The translations under genes and the position numbers were made by a program. Under the pieces are notes generated by a model. The model ran no database searches. It was not told the origin of the DNA and worked only from the letters and a program-made list of their open reading frames with translations. A DNA stretch of 64,000 nt from positions 492,699 to 556,698 of the forward strand of contig JAOTON010000953.1 of the NCBI GenBank assembly GCA_034440635.1. Direction: 5' to 3'. This stretch comes from Lepas anatifera. Taxonomy: Eukaryota > Arthropoda > Thecostraca > Lepadidae. Numbering within the stretch: the first letter of the stretch is position 1; each line of letters begins with the position of its first letter. This document shows positions 33,812 through 46,348 of the stretch, piece by piece.

Positions 33812-36800
33812 AATACGCATAAGCATCGTTCAAAGCATTCTCTACTTCGTGGAGGACTCTTTATGATATTTCGGCCGTGCCTGGTGATCTCAATATGTCA
33901 TGACAAACACATATCAAGAGGTGGAACATATTCTCACTGCTACTATTTCGAACATTAACTTGGTCCGTTGACCTGGTCTTACATAACCCAGACCAGAAAT
34001 GTTTCGAGAAATTGCAACACAAGGAGTGATTTTGCTCCCTCTGTTAGTCACTTCGAAATAATCCGAGGGAGTGTTAAACTTAGGGAGTGTTAAAGCACCA
34101 CCAGCTGGGGGAGCGTTATAATTCATTACCAGAATGGGCCTCCTACTGTGTTTTTGCTGGCCTATGAGAGCACATGTATTGGTCACGTGGACTTGGCTGG
34201 TGCCGTCAAAATCTGTAATGATATTTTAAATGCCTGAAATATAATTACGGACACCATCACCAGCTTGACGTGCCGTGAAATATTAAGCTGTGACATTTTC
34301 ATCCCCAAGGCTTACAACTCAATAAACCCGAAGCCGTAAACTTCTCTGGCTGCTGGACCTGAGGCCAGTACGAACCCCTGTCACGCCCGCGGCCAGCCCC
34401 GCCTCTGATCTCTAATTAGTTTCCAGCATTTGAACCTGCAGGCCAAAACGGGCGCTGGTCGGCTGGCTGCGGCCTGGAAAGCCCAGCCCGGCTGCGGCTG
34501 GAGCTCAGTTCCCAAGCGACTGGAGCTGGCCCCCCAGACGGCCCGAGCGAGCATTAGCGCCGGCCGCTGGCCACTGGCTGGGTCCCACCTGCACGCCTCC
34601 GCCACGCACCCCTTCTACAGGCATCGATCAGTCCGATCTCGACGGCCCAGCTGTTGAAGCGCTGAGCAGAGCTGCTCGGCAGCTCTGGCAGCAGCTGTGG
34701 CAGGCAAAAAACGCAGCTCTGCCTTTTTTGACGACAACGTGTTACGCTGCGTGAATAAGGGCAAAGGCGTGTACTGTTGATGTCCGTCGTAGGCTAGTTT
34801 TTCGGTAGCTCGCATTTCTGATCGCAGGAAACCCGGCTACCCTTTGCGTTAGCACTCATTTCAATTGGCTTATAGTGAAAAATAAGCATTGATACAAAAA
34901 TATGGGACAAATAGCCTATGCAAGAAGGGTTAGGTCCATACAAAGACCGAAAAATTATTCGCTTGTGTACCCAGCATGTACCTGAAAGTTGCCTGTATAA
35001 TTCCCCTTTGAATCCAAGAATGGTTAAGTACACACACATATAGCAAATCATTTGCCTGTGTACCCATCATATACCTAAAACCAACAAGCATACTTCAGTG
35101 GAGCAAGAGTGATCCTTAGTCTGCGAATAACAAGCAATGCCTTCTAATCGTTGGTTTGAGGTCATCGAGTTGTTAGACAAATCAAACGAGAAAAATGAAA
35201 CGAGGGAGTAATTAAAATGCACTTAGATTTCATGCAGTACACTGGCGTGCACTAGCATGCAGTGGAGGATCCACAACTGTAGTTTGAAGGAATGATGCTG
35301 TGGAGCCAAAATCGTGAAACAGTGTTTTGTTTTCTTATTGGGAAAAGGATTAATATGGGAATGCCTTTCCCTTAATTCGTCAGTGAGAGACAGTGAGAGA
35401 CACGAGAGTGAGATGTTCCTAACATATAAAATCGGAGAAGAAATCCCCCTTGACGAAGTCGTAGGCAAACCTAATTTCAGGTTTTATGCAATTTGCACAC
35501 GTGGAACTTGTCTGCAATCCCATTAAAAAAGCTTACTGCAACTTGGAGCACTCGCAGTCACCATAGCCGATCACTGAGAAACGCGCGTTTAGTGTAATTA
35601 AAACCTGGCAGTGCCCAGCTGTACCTTATCACTTCTCGTAACAGCTGATTATAACAGGGAGCAGCTTTTTCCTGAGCTCACTAGCCTTGACACTTGATCT
35701 CTGCTGTTAGTATTCAGCTACCTATTCATGAACATTATGTCGAATTCCAGGTGGCAAATGCGTCTTTTGTTGCCATTTTCCGCCTCTCCATCGCGCTGCT
35801 CGGTATAATTGGTGCCAACGGAATCCTACTCCGTCTCAGCTTTCCCCGTTCTTGAATGAAAGGTCGTTCGACCTTACCTATAGTGTAATGTTGGGGTAGT
35901 AGGGCTGCATTGCTTTATTTTCCTTTACTATTGTTTTATATAACTATGACTATTTATTACTTTATATTACTTTATATTGCATTACTTCATATGTTTAACG
36001 GGGTATTCAGAGGTGGTCACAATATACATATACATATACAATTTCTAAGCCTCACTATTTCTCAGCGGTTCCCTCAACTGTTGTGATAGATTCACCGGTC
36101 TCGTCGTTTTCTGGTGCTTAATGGTAGGCAGCAGTATTGATCACGCTGTAAAACGAGTAACCTTCTGTTGATGTGGCTGAGATTCTAGTTTTCTTTCTGA
36201 CAAACATTACATAACAGGACAGACGCAGGGACAAAATGTCTTAGGAGCAAAGCAGTTCGGTATCGTAATTGAGATGCATTATACCTTTGTTTCACGGAAG
36301 AAGAGGGGCCAGATCCCCGGGGAAATTAGCCTGGGCCTGCCGAGATTCTCCGGGCTGTATTTCCGCTCTGTGCGAGTCTGTCCGAGAGTGCTGCCGGCTC
36401 TCGCATTTGTCCGCGGATCACTCAGTCCACGGCCCCAGGCCACTTCCGCGGTCTTAGATCGCCTTTGATTCAATTTTTCAACTTCTTAAAGCGTATTTAA
36501 CCGGATGTACCTAACACGTAGGCTTTAAGCTAATATGTGTGGTCACGAAAGAATAAGCCCTGTCATTTCCATGACCTTTGAACTTGGCTTCAGGAGACAT
36601 TTAGTCTGGCGTGGGATTGGCACGAAAATTGATCTCTCGGAAATTGTATTTCGAGTACCTAGTTCAACGTAGGATACCAGTCACATACATTGTGGCTGTT
36701 TGCAGTGGGTTTGCCGTGAGCATAACAAAAGGCTTGGCTTTTATGATCTCCTAAATCTTAAAAAGGACTAAGTTTGCTATGCTATCGCTAAATTTTCACT

Positions 36801-38257
36801 AAATAAATGGGTATGCCTCTGTCCAAAATGATGCAGCATGACACTACGCAAAAGAAACACTTTTAGCCCTGAACCCACGAGCAAGAGATGTACACAGAAG
36901 TTTTATTGCTGGAATTATTACTGAATTATATTTTCGTTCGCCTGCAGTGGCTCCAAAATTATCTGGAATATTGAAAGGTTGAGCTAACATCAGGTTAGGT
37001 TTCGAATATTTAGACCAGATCACCAAATTTAAGGTTAACATACACTGGCCGCCAAGTCCGGTACGTCTATCAGTTTTCCAATTCAGTTATCTGCGGACCA
37101 ATTAGTGCCCTGGAAGCTTTGGCTGATGATGCTGGATCTCAGTTATCATTTCCGATGCCCAGCTGCATTGCTGGCGAACTCTGTGAGCTGATTTAGCTGT
37201 TGAACTGATACCGTGGGTTCACCATAGGTTTCTAATCTGATACTGTGAGCGATCACCCGCCTCTGATTCTGATACTCTGAACACGTCACACGTCGATATC
37301 AGGAGAAAACATTGTACCTAATGATAACACTTCGGGATTCCAAATGACCAAACGCTGGGGAACTTCTTTTAGAAAACAGGATACCATTTTATTATAATCT
37401 GCTCAAAAGGTACAATCCGCGCAAGAATTCTAGCTTATTTTAAAGTGAAATATTTCACACTGAGAAGTCTTACACCGCACCCCACCCGTTGCCCATCGAT
37501 TTTTTTACCCTACTGGTTAATATTTTTGAGAGCTTCAGCCCTTGACAAGCTGAATAAGTTTTCCTGAAATGAGCGTGAACTTAGAGGAGGTGGCCTATGT
37601 TTTGTTTTTAAATAATTGTGTGAATTTGCATAGCCACGTACTTTTAATCCAAATAATCCTATTTAATCCGAATCGTTCGATCAGGAAGTCAAAATTGAAG
37701 AAGAAAATATTTCTAATAAGGGACAACAAAATTAAAATATGTCTTATCATGGTGATTACATTGAATTATCAGATGAATAAAAACTGTTCAAAAGGAAATG
37801 TTTGATCAATTTTAATCTATAATTTTAATATTTTCTTGTCGAATCATTATTTCGTGTATGAGACATTCCTTTATCATAATAGGAAATATTGCGGTATTTC
37901 ACCAAGTTAAAAAAACAAAGAAGAGTTTTTCAAGAAATGTTAATTCAACCTTCACGTGCCATTTTGAAACAGAAATGTTCGCATGGATATCTACAACAAA
38001 AACGTCTTACCGGTTACCTAATGGTTGCATACCGCCCTTGAGATCTCCTCCTGTATGCAGCTACATTTTGATATATAGCTACATTATATATAGCAACAGG
38101 GTCTGGCCCGACCTCGACGCCAATGGTAAGTTTATATCACCAAAAGTATGCACCCTATCTTGACGTGGTCTTCACCATCTTATAGCCTAATCAATTCAAT
38201 TACTGAATGAACTTTAACGAGCTGGACGGGGTGTCAGTGGCTGCGGAGGGTCCGGAT
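33812..38257. other. Intron sequence, nothing supported
   Basis: No exon, RNA gene or complete element recognised. Parts at 34377-34680 and 36280-36470 are GC-rich with open frames on both strands but no domain. Region 37440-38200 is AT-rich. Some fragments may be old transposon remnants, but no ends could be fixed. Confidence 0.4.
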
Positions 38258-39111
38258 TTAATACCCGTCCCGTTGTGCCTCCGAGCCACCTTCGCCATGG
38301 TGTGGATATTCAAACACCCCCTCGAACTCTGCTCCTATACGGAATAACGAAAAAACGCGAAAGCTGGTGGATAACTCATACAAATTCATGAAGAAACTAA
38401 ATCCGTCTTTTTTTGGCTCAGGTCATCATTGAGGTCATGACAGGTCAATGAAGGTGGCATGTTAGAGAAGAGTTTGGGGCTCTAGCTTCTGACAGAAGTG
38501 AATTAGAATGTTTTTAGGCACCTTTCGCTGCCTCTCCTTACGGCGAATCAAATTATGTATAATATGACTATACTAGGTCAAAACACAAAAATGACCTGAC
38601 CTGAGGTCAGGTCTAGGTCACTATCTGATCTAACATTGTCAATATGCATATAAATCGACTCGAAATAACAATATAAACGTAATGGTATGAAAATAAAGGC
38701 TTTATCGTAATTTCCAGCAAAGTTATAGACCCAAGTCTGAAAATCTGTTTCAGTAACCCAAATGACCTCTCAAAGTCACAAGTCTATAATTGCAACATGA
38801 ACCTGGAAAAAGGCCTAAGATACTACGATTTGGGGAATATGAAGGTATTCTCAGCTGTGTCTACACAAATACAGCCAAATTCCTGATTTCCCATGCATTT
38901 CTATTGGAGAGGCCATGATCCGTGCCTGACCTTAAGTTATCAATGTGAAAAATCCTGGAATACATGTTTTAGTACTCGGTGGGCCCATTATGTGGTATAA
39001 GTTTCAATTAAATATATTCACCTTTTTCTTTCCTATGCCACCTTAAATACTTTTGGAGGTGAGGTCACTTGACCTGCACTGGTGACCTGACCTGACATGA
39101 CTCAACCTTAA

Positions 39112-40895
39112 CCCTATTTCCAGCGGGCTCCCGGCTACCCCTATTTGCAACAGGGGGCAGATTATGTCCCCCTAAGATCTCGAAATCTACCCGGCCAATT
39201 TAAAAAATTTAAGCTTCAATATATTTCTCTTGCGCTAAACTCCATTTTGGAAAAATAAAAATTCAAAATTTTGAAAAATTGAGGGTAGGGGTCAAAATAT
39301 ACAAAATTTCTGCCTTTTTTAGATTATCCGTAACTCTTGCCTTTTGGCTTGATTTTCACAAAACTAGTATGGATTGACATGAAATTGCTTGGAAATGGTC
39401 ATATCTCTCATTTAGGTGAAATTCCAAATTTAAGGGTGGTTCTAGGGCCAGAAATGGGGGGAATTATATGAATTATTGTCATGTCTTCTTTTTTGTAGAA
39501 ATGCACACACCAGGTATAGTGTGATATCTCTGATGTCAAGCAAAGTGCTCAAATGCCAAAAATATGTCAGAGGCGGATTCAAGAAGGCAAAATAGAGGGG
39601 CAAGACACAAATTACTTCGCCTTTCAGGTATGACTAATTTTCAAATTCCCCGCCTTTATCCATCCCTGCCCGACCCGAGAAACACTCCTGGATCCGCCTA
39701 TGGATTAATAGTGTCCATTTGGTGTTAGGACTAAATGCATATCTACGATGTTTTGTCCAATTCAATGCAAACGCAACACTAAAATACGTTTGCAATTAGT
39801 GAACACCCTAATTACGGTACTTGAGCACGCCTATGATATCCTATTACCATATAATACACGGATGGGATCAATACATCATCATTTTACCCCTCCCGTCCAT
39901 TCTGCAGGCCGTTTATTCACTTTGGAGGAGTTTGAATGGATAACATTGTAAACACCCCATTTTGAGCTCCTGGAACCGCCTATTGCCAAAAATATATAGA
40001 AATACACATCAAACGTCATTCCAAATCTTATTTGTTGTTAGAACTAGATGCATAGTTACAATGCTTTGTCCCACTCAATGCACATATAAACCTAAAATGA
40101 ACTTGAGTGCGTGTGAACCCCCTGCTTACGTTACCTGAGCACGCCTATGGCTTCTTATCACCATATAATACATATATGATGATAAATTCCTGACCCTGAT
40201 CCGAAAACAGCTATCCAAGCGAACCGAAAAGCAAGAAGGAACAGCCCCCTGCGCAAGTGTGGTTACGGCAGACTTAAGAATTACGACATAAAACTATTCT
40301 GTGCACCTAACATTAATAGGTAATCGGTCAATCTAGCCGAATAATCTTATGTACAAGTGAGTTCCAGGCTAAGAATAGTCACATGTATTTTGTGGAGTGG
40401 TTTGATAAAGTAAAATAAATAAATAGATAAATATATGGGATCAATGCGTGTTTATGTTTACCCTTCCCGAACATTCTGTACGCAACCTATTTTCTTTGGA
40501 AGAGTTCGGATGGATAACGTTGTAACCCCCCCCCCCACTGTGAGCTTCTGGAACCGCCTATGGCCAATATTATATCAAAATATACATCAACTGCCATCCT
40601 AAATCTCAGTAATAGCATTCAAACATTACAAATGCCGCCAATTTGTAACAGACAGCTTTCTTGTAGGACAAAGGCAACGCAGGTGACAATGCTCAGCTTC
40701 TGGATAAACCCCCCAAATTAGCGATCCATAGCTCCGCCTCTGGCACATATATACTTTTAAAAATTTCCGGGAACATGGGCTATTTAGTTTTAGGAAAAGT
40801 GACAATATTTCAAGAGCTTATCTCAAACCATTTTGGAGATACTATGGAAAAACTGAGGAGAGAGCAGAATCTGCCCCCCCCTGTTGGAAATAGGA
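39112..40895. mobile_element. Element D, TTAA-target, nested in C2
   Basis: A 1784-bp insertion with TTAA at 39108-39111 and 40896-40899. The left end is CCCTATTTCCAGCGGG and the right end, read inward, TCCTATTTCCAACAGG, so about 11 bp of the ends match. Unlike A-C it lacks dense AGGTCA words. Its interior consists partly of direct repeats (see separate entry) and pieces resembling CTGGATCCGCCTATGG MITE ends. No transposase frame. Confidence 0.82.
39700..40610 (+). repeat. Diverged direct repeats of about 310 bp inside D
   Basis: GTTAGGACTAAATGCATA near 39724 is repeated as GTTAGAACTAGATGCATA near 40037 (offset 313), followed by matching TTTGTCC, GAGCACGCCTATG and CCATATAATACA words. A third partial unit from TATGGGATCAATGCG (about 40435) to 40606 matches 39861-40030. 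Confidence 0.7.
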
Positions 40896-42933
40896 TTAAA
40901 ATGTTGGGAAGAGTTGCGGAATTGATCAAGAATAAGGTGTGATAAGTACGGTGGTGCTTTGCGCCGCCGTTCGTTCGTGCCGCTGTAAAAATATGAGAGC
41001 GATGCTCAAATACCCTCCACCGGGGCGAGGGTTACGGGAGGTACCATGAGCTTCTCAATTCATTTCTGTACAGTCTACAGGGCTCGTGCTAATATTCATC
41101 ATTGACAGGAGGGCACAATGCCCCGGTATCCCCTTAGTTCCTTCGCCCATGAGAAGTGTTGGCGAAGCTCGTGGCACATGCAAAAGTAAGGTCATGCAAA
41201 ACATCACAGTTTTGTCACATATTGTGCCATACGAGTATCTCGGTGCCGACTCTGAATAGACCCAAACTTGGTGTACAGGGAGCACCAATGCAATGAGTGA
41301 AGTGGCTAATGGCGACGCCGTATAACCCCGGCAGTTGGTGCGTCGTTAAACCACGACAATTATAAGAAGTGGCTAAGGTCAGTACAAGCCCACGCCAAAC
41401 TGCGAGTGCGCAGAACCACACCATATAGGTGAGCAGAATTTAACTTTGCGCTATGATTCAGGAACTATGAATACGATCAAGCTTAGATTTGTGGCACACA
41501 TTTAAGCTGATGTAAAAACAAGATACCACTGGTTTCATTTAGGGTCTTCTTGCACGTGTGGTAAGAGACACTTTTTGATATCTCAGAAGCTACTGGTTCG
41601 ATTAATTTAAAATTCAGTATTTACATTTGCATGAACAAAATAAATCACCTACGCCTATCAGCACTAGGGCCACGCCTCGCGTGCATGCTTGCAAATCTGG
41701 GGTGGTCCTCGATTACTGTTTATATTAGAATGACACCTTTGTTTATATTAGGATTCTGCACTGCAGTTTTGCCCGCCTCTAAGAGGGTGTGCGAGATAAT
41801 TTTCAATTTTTATGGGAGGGGAAGAAGAATGTAAGCCTTAGATTGGATGTAAATGTACATAATAATTTGGCACCGTTATACCGAAAGACGCTGTCTGGCG
41901 TCCGTGCAGCAGTCTGAGCTTGCCATTAGACCGGCGCCTGCACCCGTCTGCAGATTTGTGTCGGGAGCCGGCGGCAGGTGTTGGCCCGGCGACCGAGCTC
42001 CCAGCCGCTGCTGCAAGGTCTCCCTGGCCTGACGCCGCCTGACCACCCCGCTGGGGTCGCTTCCGTGTGCCAACTTACCTGAGCCGAACAAACCGCCGGC
42101 CTGGAGCGACACCGTGCTCGGCGGCCTTCGCAATCCTCTCATCAGGCTCTGATCGATCCTCCGGGCTTCTCAGACTGCGGCTCAGCGCGGCGGCAGACAA
42201 ATTAGCACGATTGGCAATCGTCAACCTCTGCTGTACGCCTGTAATCATGTAGGCATGGATGCACTTATGCTTAAGTAGATAAATAGAAAAGAAACATGTC
42301 ACAAACGGGCAGACCAATGTTCGCTCAGCACCTTTCCAGAGTTCTGAGACGAGGCCGATCCGTTCGTTATAGCCTCCACTTTGTCTTGCTCCGTCTGGCA
42401 TATTTTGCGTCACTAACAATACGTGTCTAGCAAACTATTTGTACCCACTTTCCGAGATATCGCCCCGGGAATACCTGTATACAGCGTGCGCCAAATCATC
42501 AGGGCTGTGTAAACTGACCAGCAAGGCTAAATCACAGACGCGGAAACATATAGCCCTGACAGGTCTGTGGTCGACGTTATTTGATCAGTAGGGAAATGGT
42601 CGGTTCGGGGAACCCCCTCGAGACTGTGTCGCCGCGGCACAGAGCCACTGCAGGCTGCCGGTTGCCAAGACAGCAGTGCAGAATTATTGGTGACGGAAAC
42701 GCCGAAGGAAAGCTAGGAAAACCCTAGTCAAGCTGCTTTTGTACCACTCTTCTAGATACCTGTCATTATCATTTTCAGTGTCAATGTGTTTGTTGATGTA
42801 TTTTATATCTATATTAATCTGCAAAAATCCGCACATTTCCATTGAGAGGATTTGTCACCAGAGACTATAAGGGCGGCCTAAACAGTTCGAAAAAGTATCG
42901 TTGAGCCAGAATATTGAGACTGCTGGGTTTTCT

Positions 42934-43076
42934 ATACTACAGCGAAGTCTCTCTGACGGCCCGAGCTTCTGTTTGGTTTTGTATATAGCAGCCGAGTCCC
43001 TCCAGTGGCCCGGACTTCTGCTGGGTGTTATATACAGAAGCAGAGCCTCTATAAAGGCGCGAACTTCCGGAGGTCA
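42934..43076 (+). repeat. Three-unit 48-bp tandem repeat
   Basis: Units begin at about 42934, 42982 and 43029 with TATACTACAG, TATATAGCAG and TATATACAGA. Each continues CGAGTCTCTC-like, GGCCCGAGCTTCTG-like sequence. Identity between units is moderate. Confidence 0.65.
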
Positions 43077-45400
43077 GCGCCGGGTGACCACCACCGCTGC
43101 CGTGGCTGGCGAGTGGAGATCAGTGCTGGAATCAGCTTTGGAGGCTATTCCAGCACCCCACCCCCTAAATTTTCCTACAAACGCAAAACTTACGTTGATC
43201 AAGTAGAAAGTATCTCTTGATTCTGCATCCTAAGATATACGGAAGCTATGAAATATATGTTATTGTAGAAATAGCTATGAACAAAACATTTTGTGTCGTT
43301 AATCTCTCAGACGCTAATAGGATGTTTGTGCAGTGTAAGTTCAGTGGTGCTAGAAACGTTTCTTCACAGGCCAATTGAGCCGTAACGTAATTTTCCATAA
43401 GATTTGGGATGTTGGGCAGGGCGTGGAGGCAATACATGGGTCCAGCAGTATTTTGTACGGCTCAAACCACGGGTCAGAATGCATCATGCAGCAAAATAAT
43501 ATAAGACCAAAATAAAAGACTGACAATACTCCAGAGCACTCCACTCAAAACGCAGCCATTGGTTTGCCGAAGTTTCCATGAACGAGCAAGAGTCAAGAAA
43601 TTCTGCTTTATATACCAGTCCAGCATTGGCAAGCATCTGAGTGCAACCACTTATCATTGCTCAGGAAACACACCACCCGTATTTGACGGATGGCACAAGC
43701 ATTAACAGACATATATCACAATCATTCGTTCAGCGTGCTGTAGAAAAGGCTAACCTGCTACTTCCGTTTTGAAATTTGTATTTTTCCAGCTCTTTAAAGA
43801 TCATCACTCATTTGGTCAGCATTATCTCGCGTACTCGAAAAGGGGCTTTGAAGTGCCCTAACTTTTTTCCGAGATGACCAGAAATCCGTACACACTGGCA
43901 AGTTATAACATGCTCGTATTTGAGAAAATTGATAAAGGTGTCGATTGATGAAAAATTTGAAACACGCATAAACTTGTTTTGCTGTTAGGTTTCTCAAGTA
44001 AGGCCTATATTTTGGTATTGCAGCTACTAGGCTTTTGCATTGTACAGCAAACATTTACATCAAAACATAAACTTATGAAACATAGTGTCGGTGTCACTTC
44101 ACTTGAAAATTGCTGTTGATGCTACAAGTCATCGGTCAATATTATATCGACATTATTTTAAGGATTTTAACCCTAACTTTTCGTTCATACGCCGCTAGCC
44201 AATATCATGTCACAGTTAATGCTACGTTTTGGCATCACAGTCAATGTTAGGCTATGACGTTAAAGTCACAGCTACTCAAATCTAATGTCATGGTCATAGG
44301 TTATTGGTCAAAGCGAAGTCCTCGTTTTCAGCTGAAAAGCTTCTAAGATATTTGCTTTAAAGTACACCAATTGGATAAACCGTATTGTCGATTTGTAGGT
44401 CAATAATCCCGAGTGATCTTGCTCTAAAATTTTAGAGAACACTGCAATGGTCACTCCTCCACGGCTTCAATCCAACGTTGTACTCATTGATTTATTCATG
44501 CCACCGTAGGGTATTCTATTAAAACCATGACATAAGAAATGGAGCAGTACTACGCGGCAATTCTGTCAGTTGCATTATAAGTATTAAACTGGCAGAATGA
44601 ATATTATTTCTTCGCTGCAAAGCTTGATTGGTTGATTGATTGATTGATTTATTTATTTGGCTCTTTCTTGAGCAAATAAACTCACATTGAGATGTTGATC
44701 TGATGAAACATGGGTCGTCGACTGACTGCGACTGCGTTTGAAGTAGGATAGTCTTCAGGTTGTGGGGAGTCATGACCCTCAATACAAATAATAGTGGGTT
44801 GCAGTTCGACGGATAATCATTAATACTATTCGTTGACGTTTAGATATGCAGCATGCAATGTGGAGGTGCCACTCCCTGCCTCATATCTGACAAGTGCGTG
44901 GCAGGAAACAGGGCTGATTTCGTGCACTGCCCGTTTAAAAATGATAAAAAGTTTTAAAGCTGTCAAGCCGAGACATGCCGCTTCTTCCGCAGATGATTAC
45001 GCCTATTACCCGTGCTACTCACTTACTATCCAACGTTATAGATGGGATGACAGGCGTCAATTTTCGTTGAGCCCCAAAAGTAGGTATTCAACAAGAATTA
45101 TCAAATCATTTTCTCATTTCCGCGCCCTGATCAAAATGAAATAAATAAACAGGAGTATCGCTTAAGTTAGAACGGCAGAACTAGTGTCCTCTAGACAATA
45201 GTCTCGGGACACTGGACAAAGCTGGACACTGGTCTCAAGTATAGTGAAGCAAACGGGATTTTCTACAAATACATGAAACAAGAACCCTTGGATTCTTCCC
45301 CAGAGGAGAAGAAGTGGCAACTTGTGATTCTTTGGCATCATATAACCTGAATATCTGCCTGATCTGAAGGAAGAATATTTACGCGCCAGAAAGAAAGAAA

Positions 45401-45430
45401 GTGGGATTTTGCAGCTCTGCAAAATCCCAC
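45401..45430. repeat. Perfect 13-bp stem hairpin
   Basis: GTGGGATTTTGCA, a 4-base loop GCTC, and TGCAAAATCCCAC. The stem is perfect. It is too short and isolated to assign to an element. Confidence 0.7.
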
Positions 45431-45527
45431 TGGGAGGTGGAAGCCCCCGCTCGCCACTCGATAAGGTGGAAGCAAGGTTGCCAAGTGTACTAGCCGAAAA
45501 AGACAAATTGACTCCAAACAGAGCCCG

Positions 45528-45535
45528 AATATATA

Positions 45536-45602
<67 letters not shown>
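45528..45602. repeat. AT microsatellite
   Basis: Imperfect TA array, interrupted by TTTTATA runs, ending in a T-rich stretch. Confidence 0.9.
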
Positions 45603-45613
<11 letters not shown>

Positions 45614-46348
45614 TAAACTCTTGTTTTGACTTCCGAGTGATTATGTCAGTTTCATTGGAATTTCGTGTTTTGAGCGTTTCGTGCATTTGCTAGAGCTAAA
45701 ATTCTGCGAGAATATAATTTTTCTGTGTTCGCCCAATTACAGTATGGATATAATAAAATTTGGATTAAGCCACACTTCGAAATTGCAAAATGAGATGATT
45801 TCTTTGACTTTTTAGTTAATTTGGTTCTTAATCCTATTTATATCTAGGGCCGGGTTCTGCCCACCCCCATGTTTTTTCCTTAATATCTTTGAAATGGTTC
45901 GCGAGAGGCGTATGAGAATTTCTGATTTATCATAAAGCTAAATTGGGCAGGTTGTTTAAAATTTGTGAAACGACATCTTTACTAGGGTTGTGGCTCGGTA
46001 TATAGGGAGGATCTATTCGCAAACTGAGTATTATTCTGTACGGTGCGTTGTAAAAAAGAAAAGGTCAAACGAATCGAAAGTGAAAATTTTTAAAATTTTG
46101 AAATTTTCTTTTTCAAAATAATGTATAATTCAAGTCGAGTTCAATGATATACAAGACCTGCTAATCAGGCAATGTGTTTTGGAGTTATATATTATAAAAG
46201 ATGAGTCTACAAGGTGACCTCCAGAAAATTCCTCGGGCTATATCTCAGTCACCATTGGTCGGAGGGGGCTAAGATTCTCCTAGGCGTGTTCCTGGCCCAA
46301 AACTACCTCGGAGACAAAGTTTTAGATTTTTTTCTAGACATGATGGTG

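Larger units (their letters stand above)
38262..41030 (-). mobile_element. Family C TTAA element, copy C2, split by element D
   Basis: Left part 38262-39107 and right part 40900-41030, minus orientation. Ends match C1: TACCCGTCCCGTTGTGCCTC after TTAA (38258-38261) and CCACCGGGGCGAGG before a decayed TTAC. It contains the inverted pair AGGTCACTTGACCT at 39062-39075. Interrupted by D at a TTAA that is duplicated on both sides. Confidence 0.82.
41035..46320. other. Intron sequence with small repeats only
   Basis: No host exon recognised. A CpG-rich stretch at 41880-42200 has open frames on both strands but no domain. Contents that can be named are a 48-bp tandem repeat (42934-43076), short TGAT runs near 44630, a hairpin (45401-45430) and an AT microsatellite (45528-45602). 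Confidence 0.4.

Noticed and set aside
34381..34657. GC-rich open frames on both strands
   Set aside because: Biased composition alone creates open frames here; no conserved motif.
36269..36473. Possible small exon
   Set aside because: Short frames on three phases from a GC-rich patch; no supporting motif.
41876..42419. Open frames on both strands in CpG-rich DNA
   Set aside because: Frames on opposite strands overlap and neither shows motifs, splice fit or homology that I recognise.
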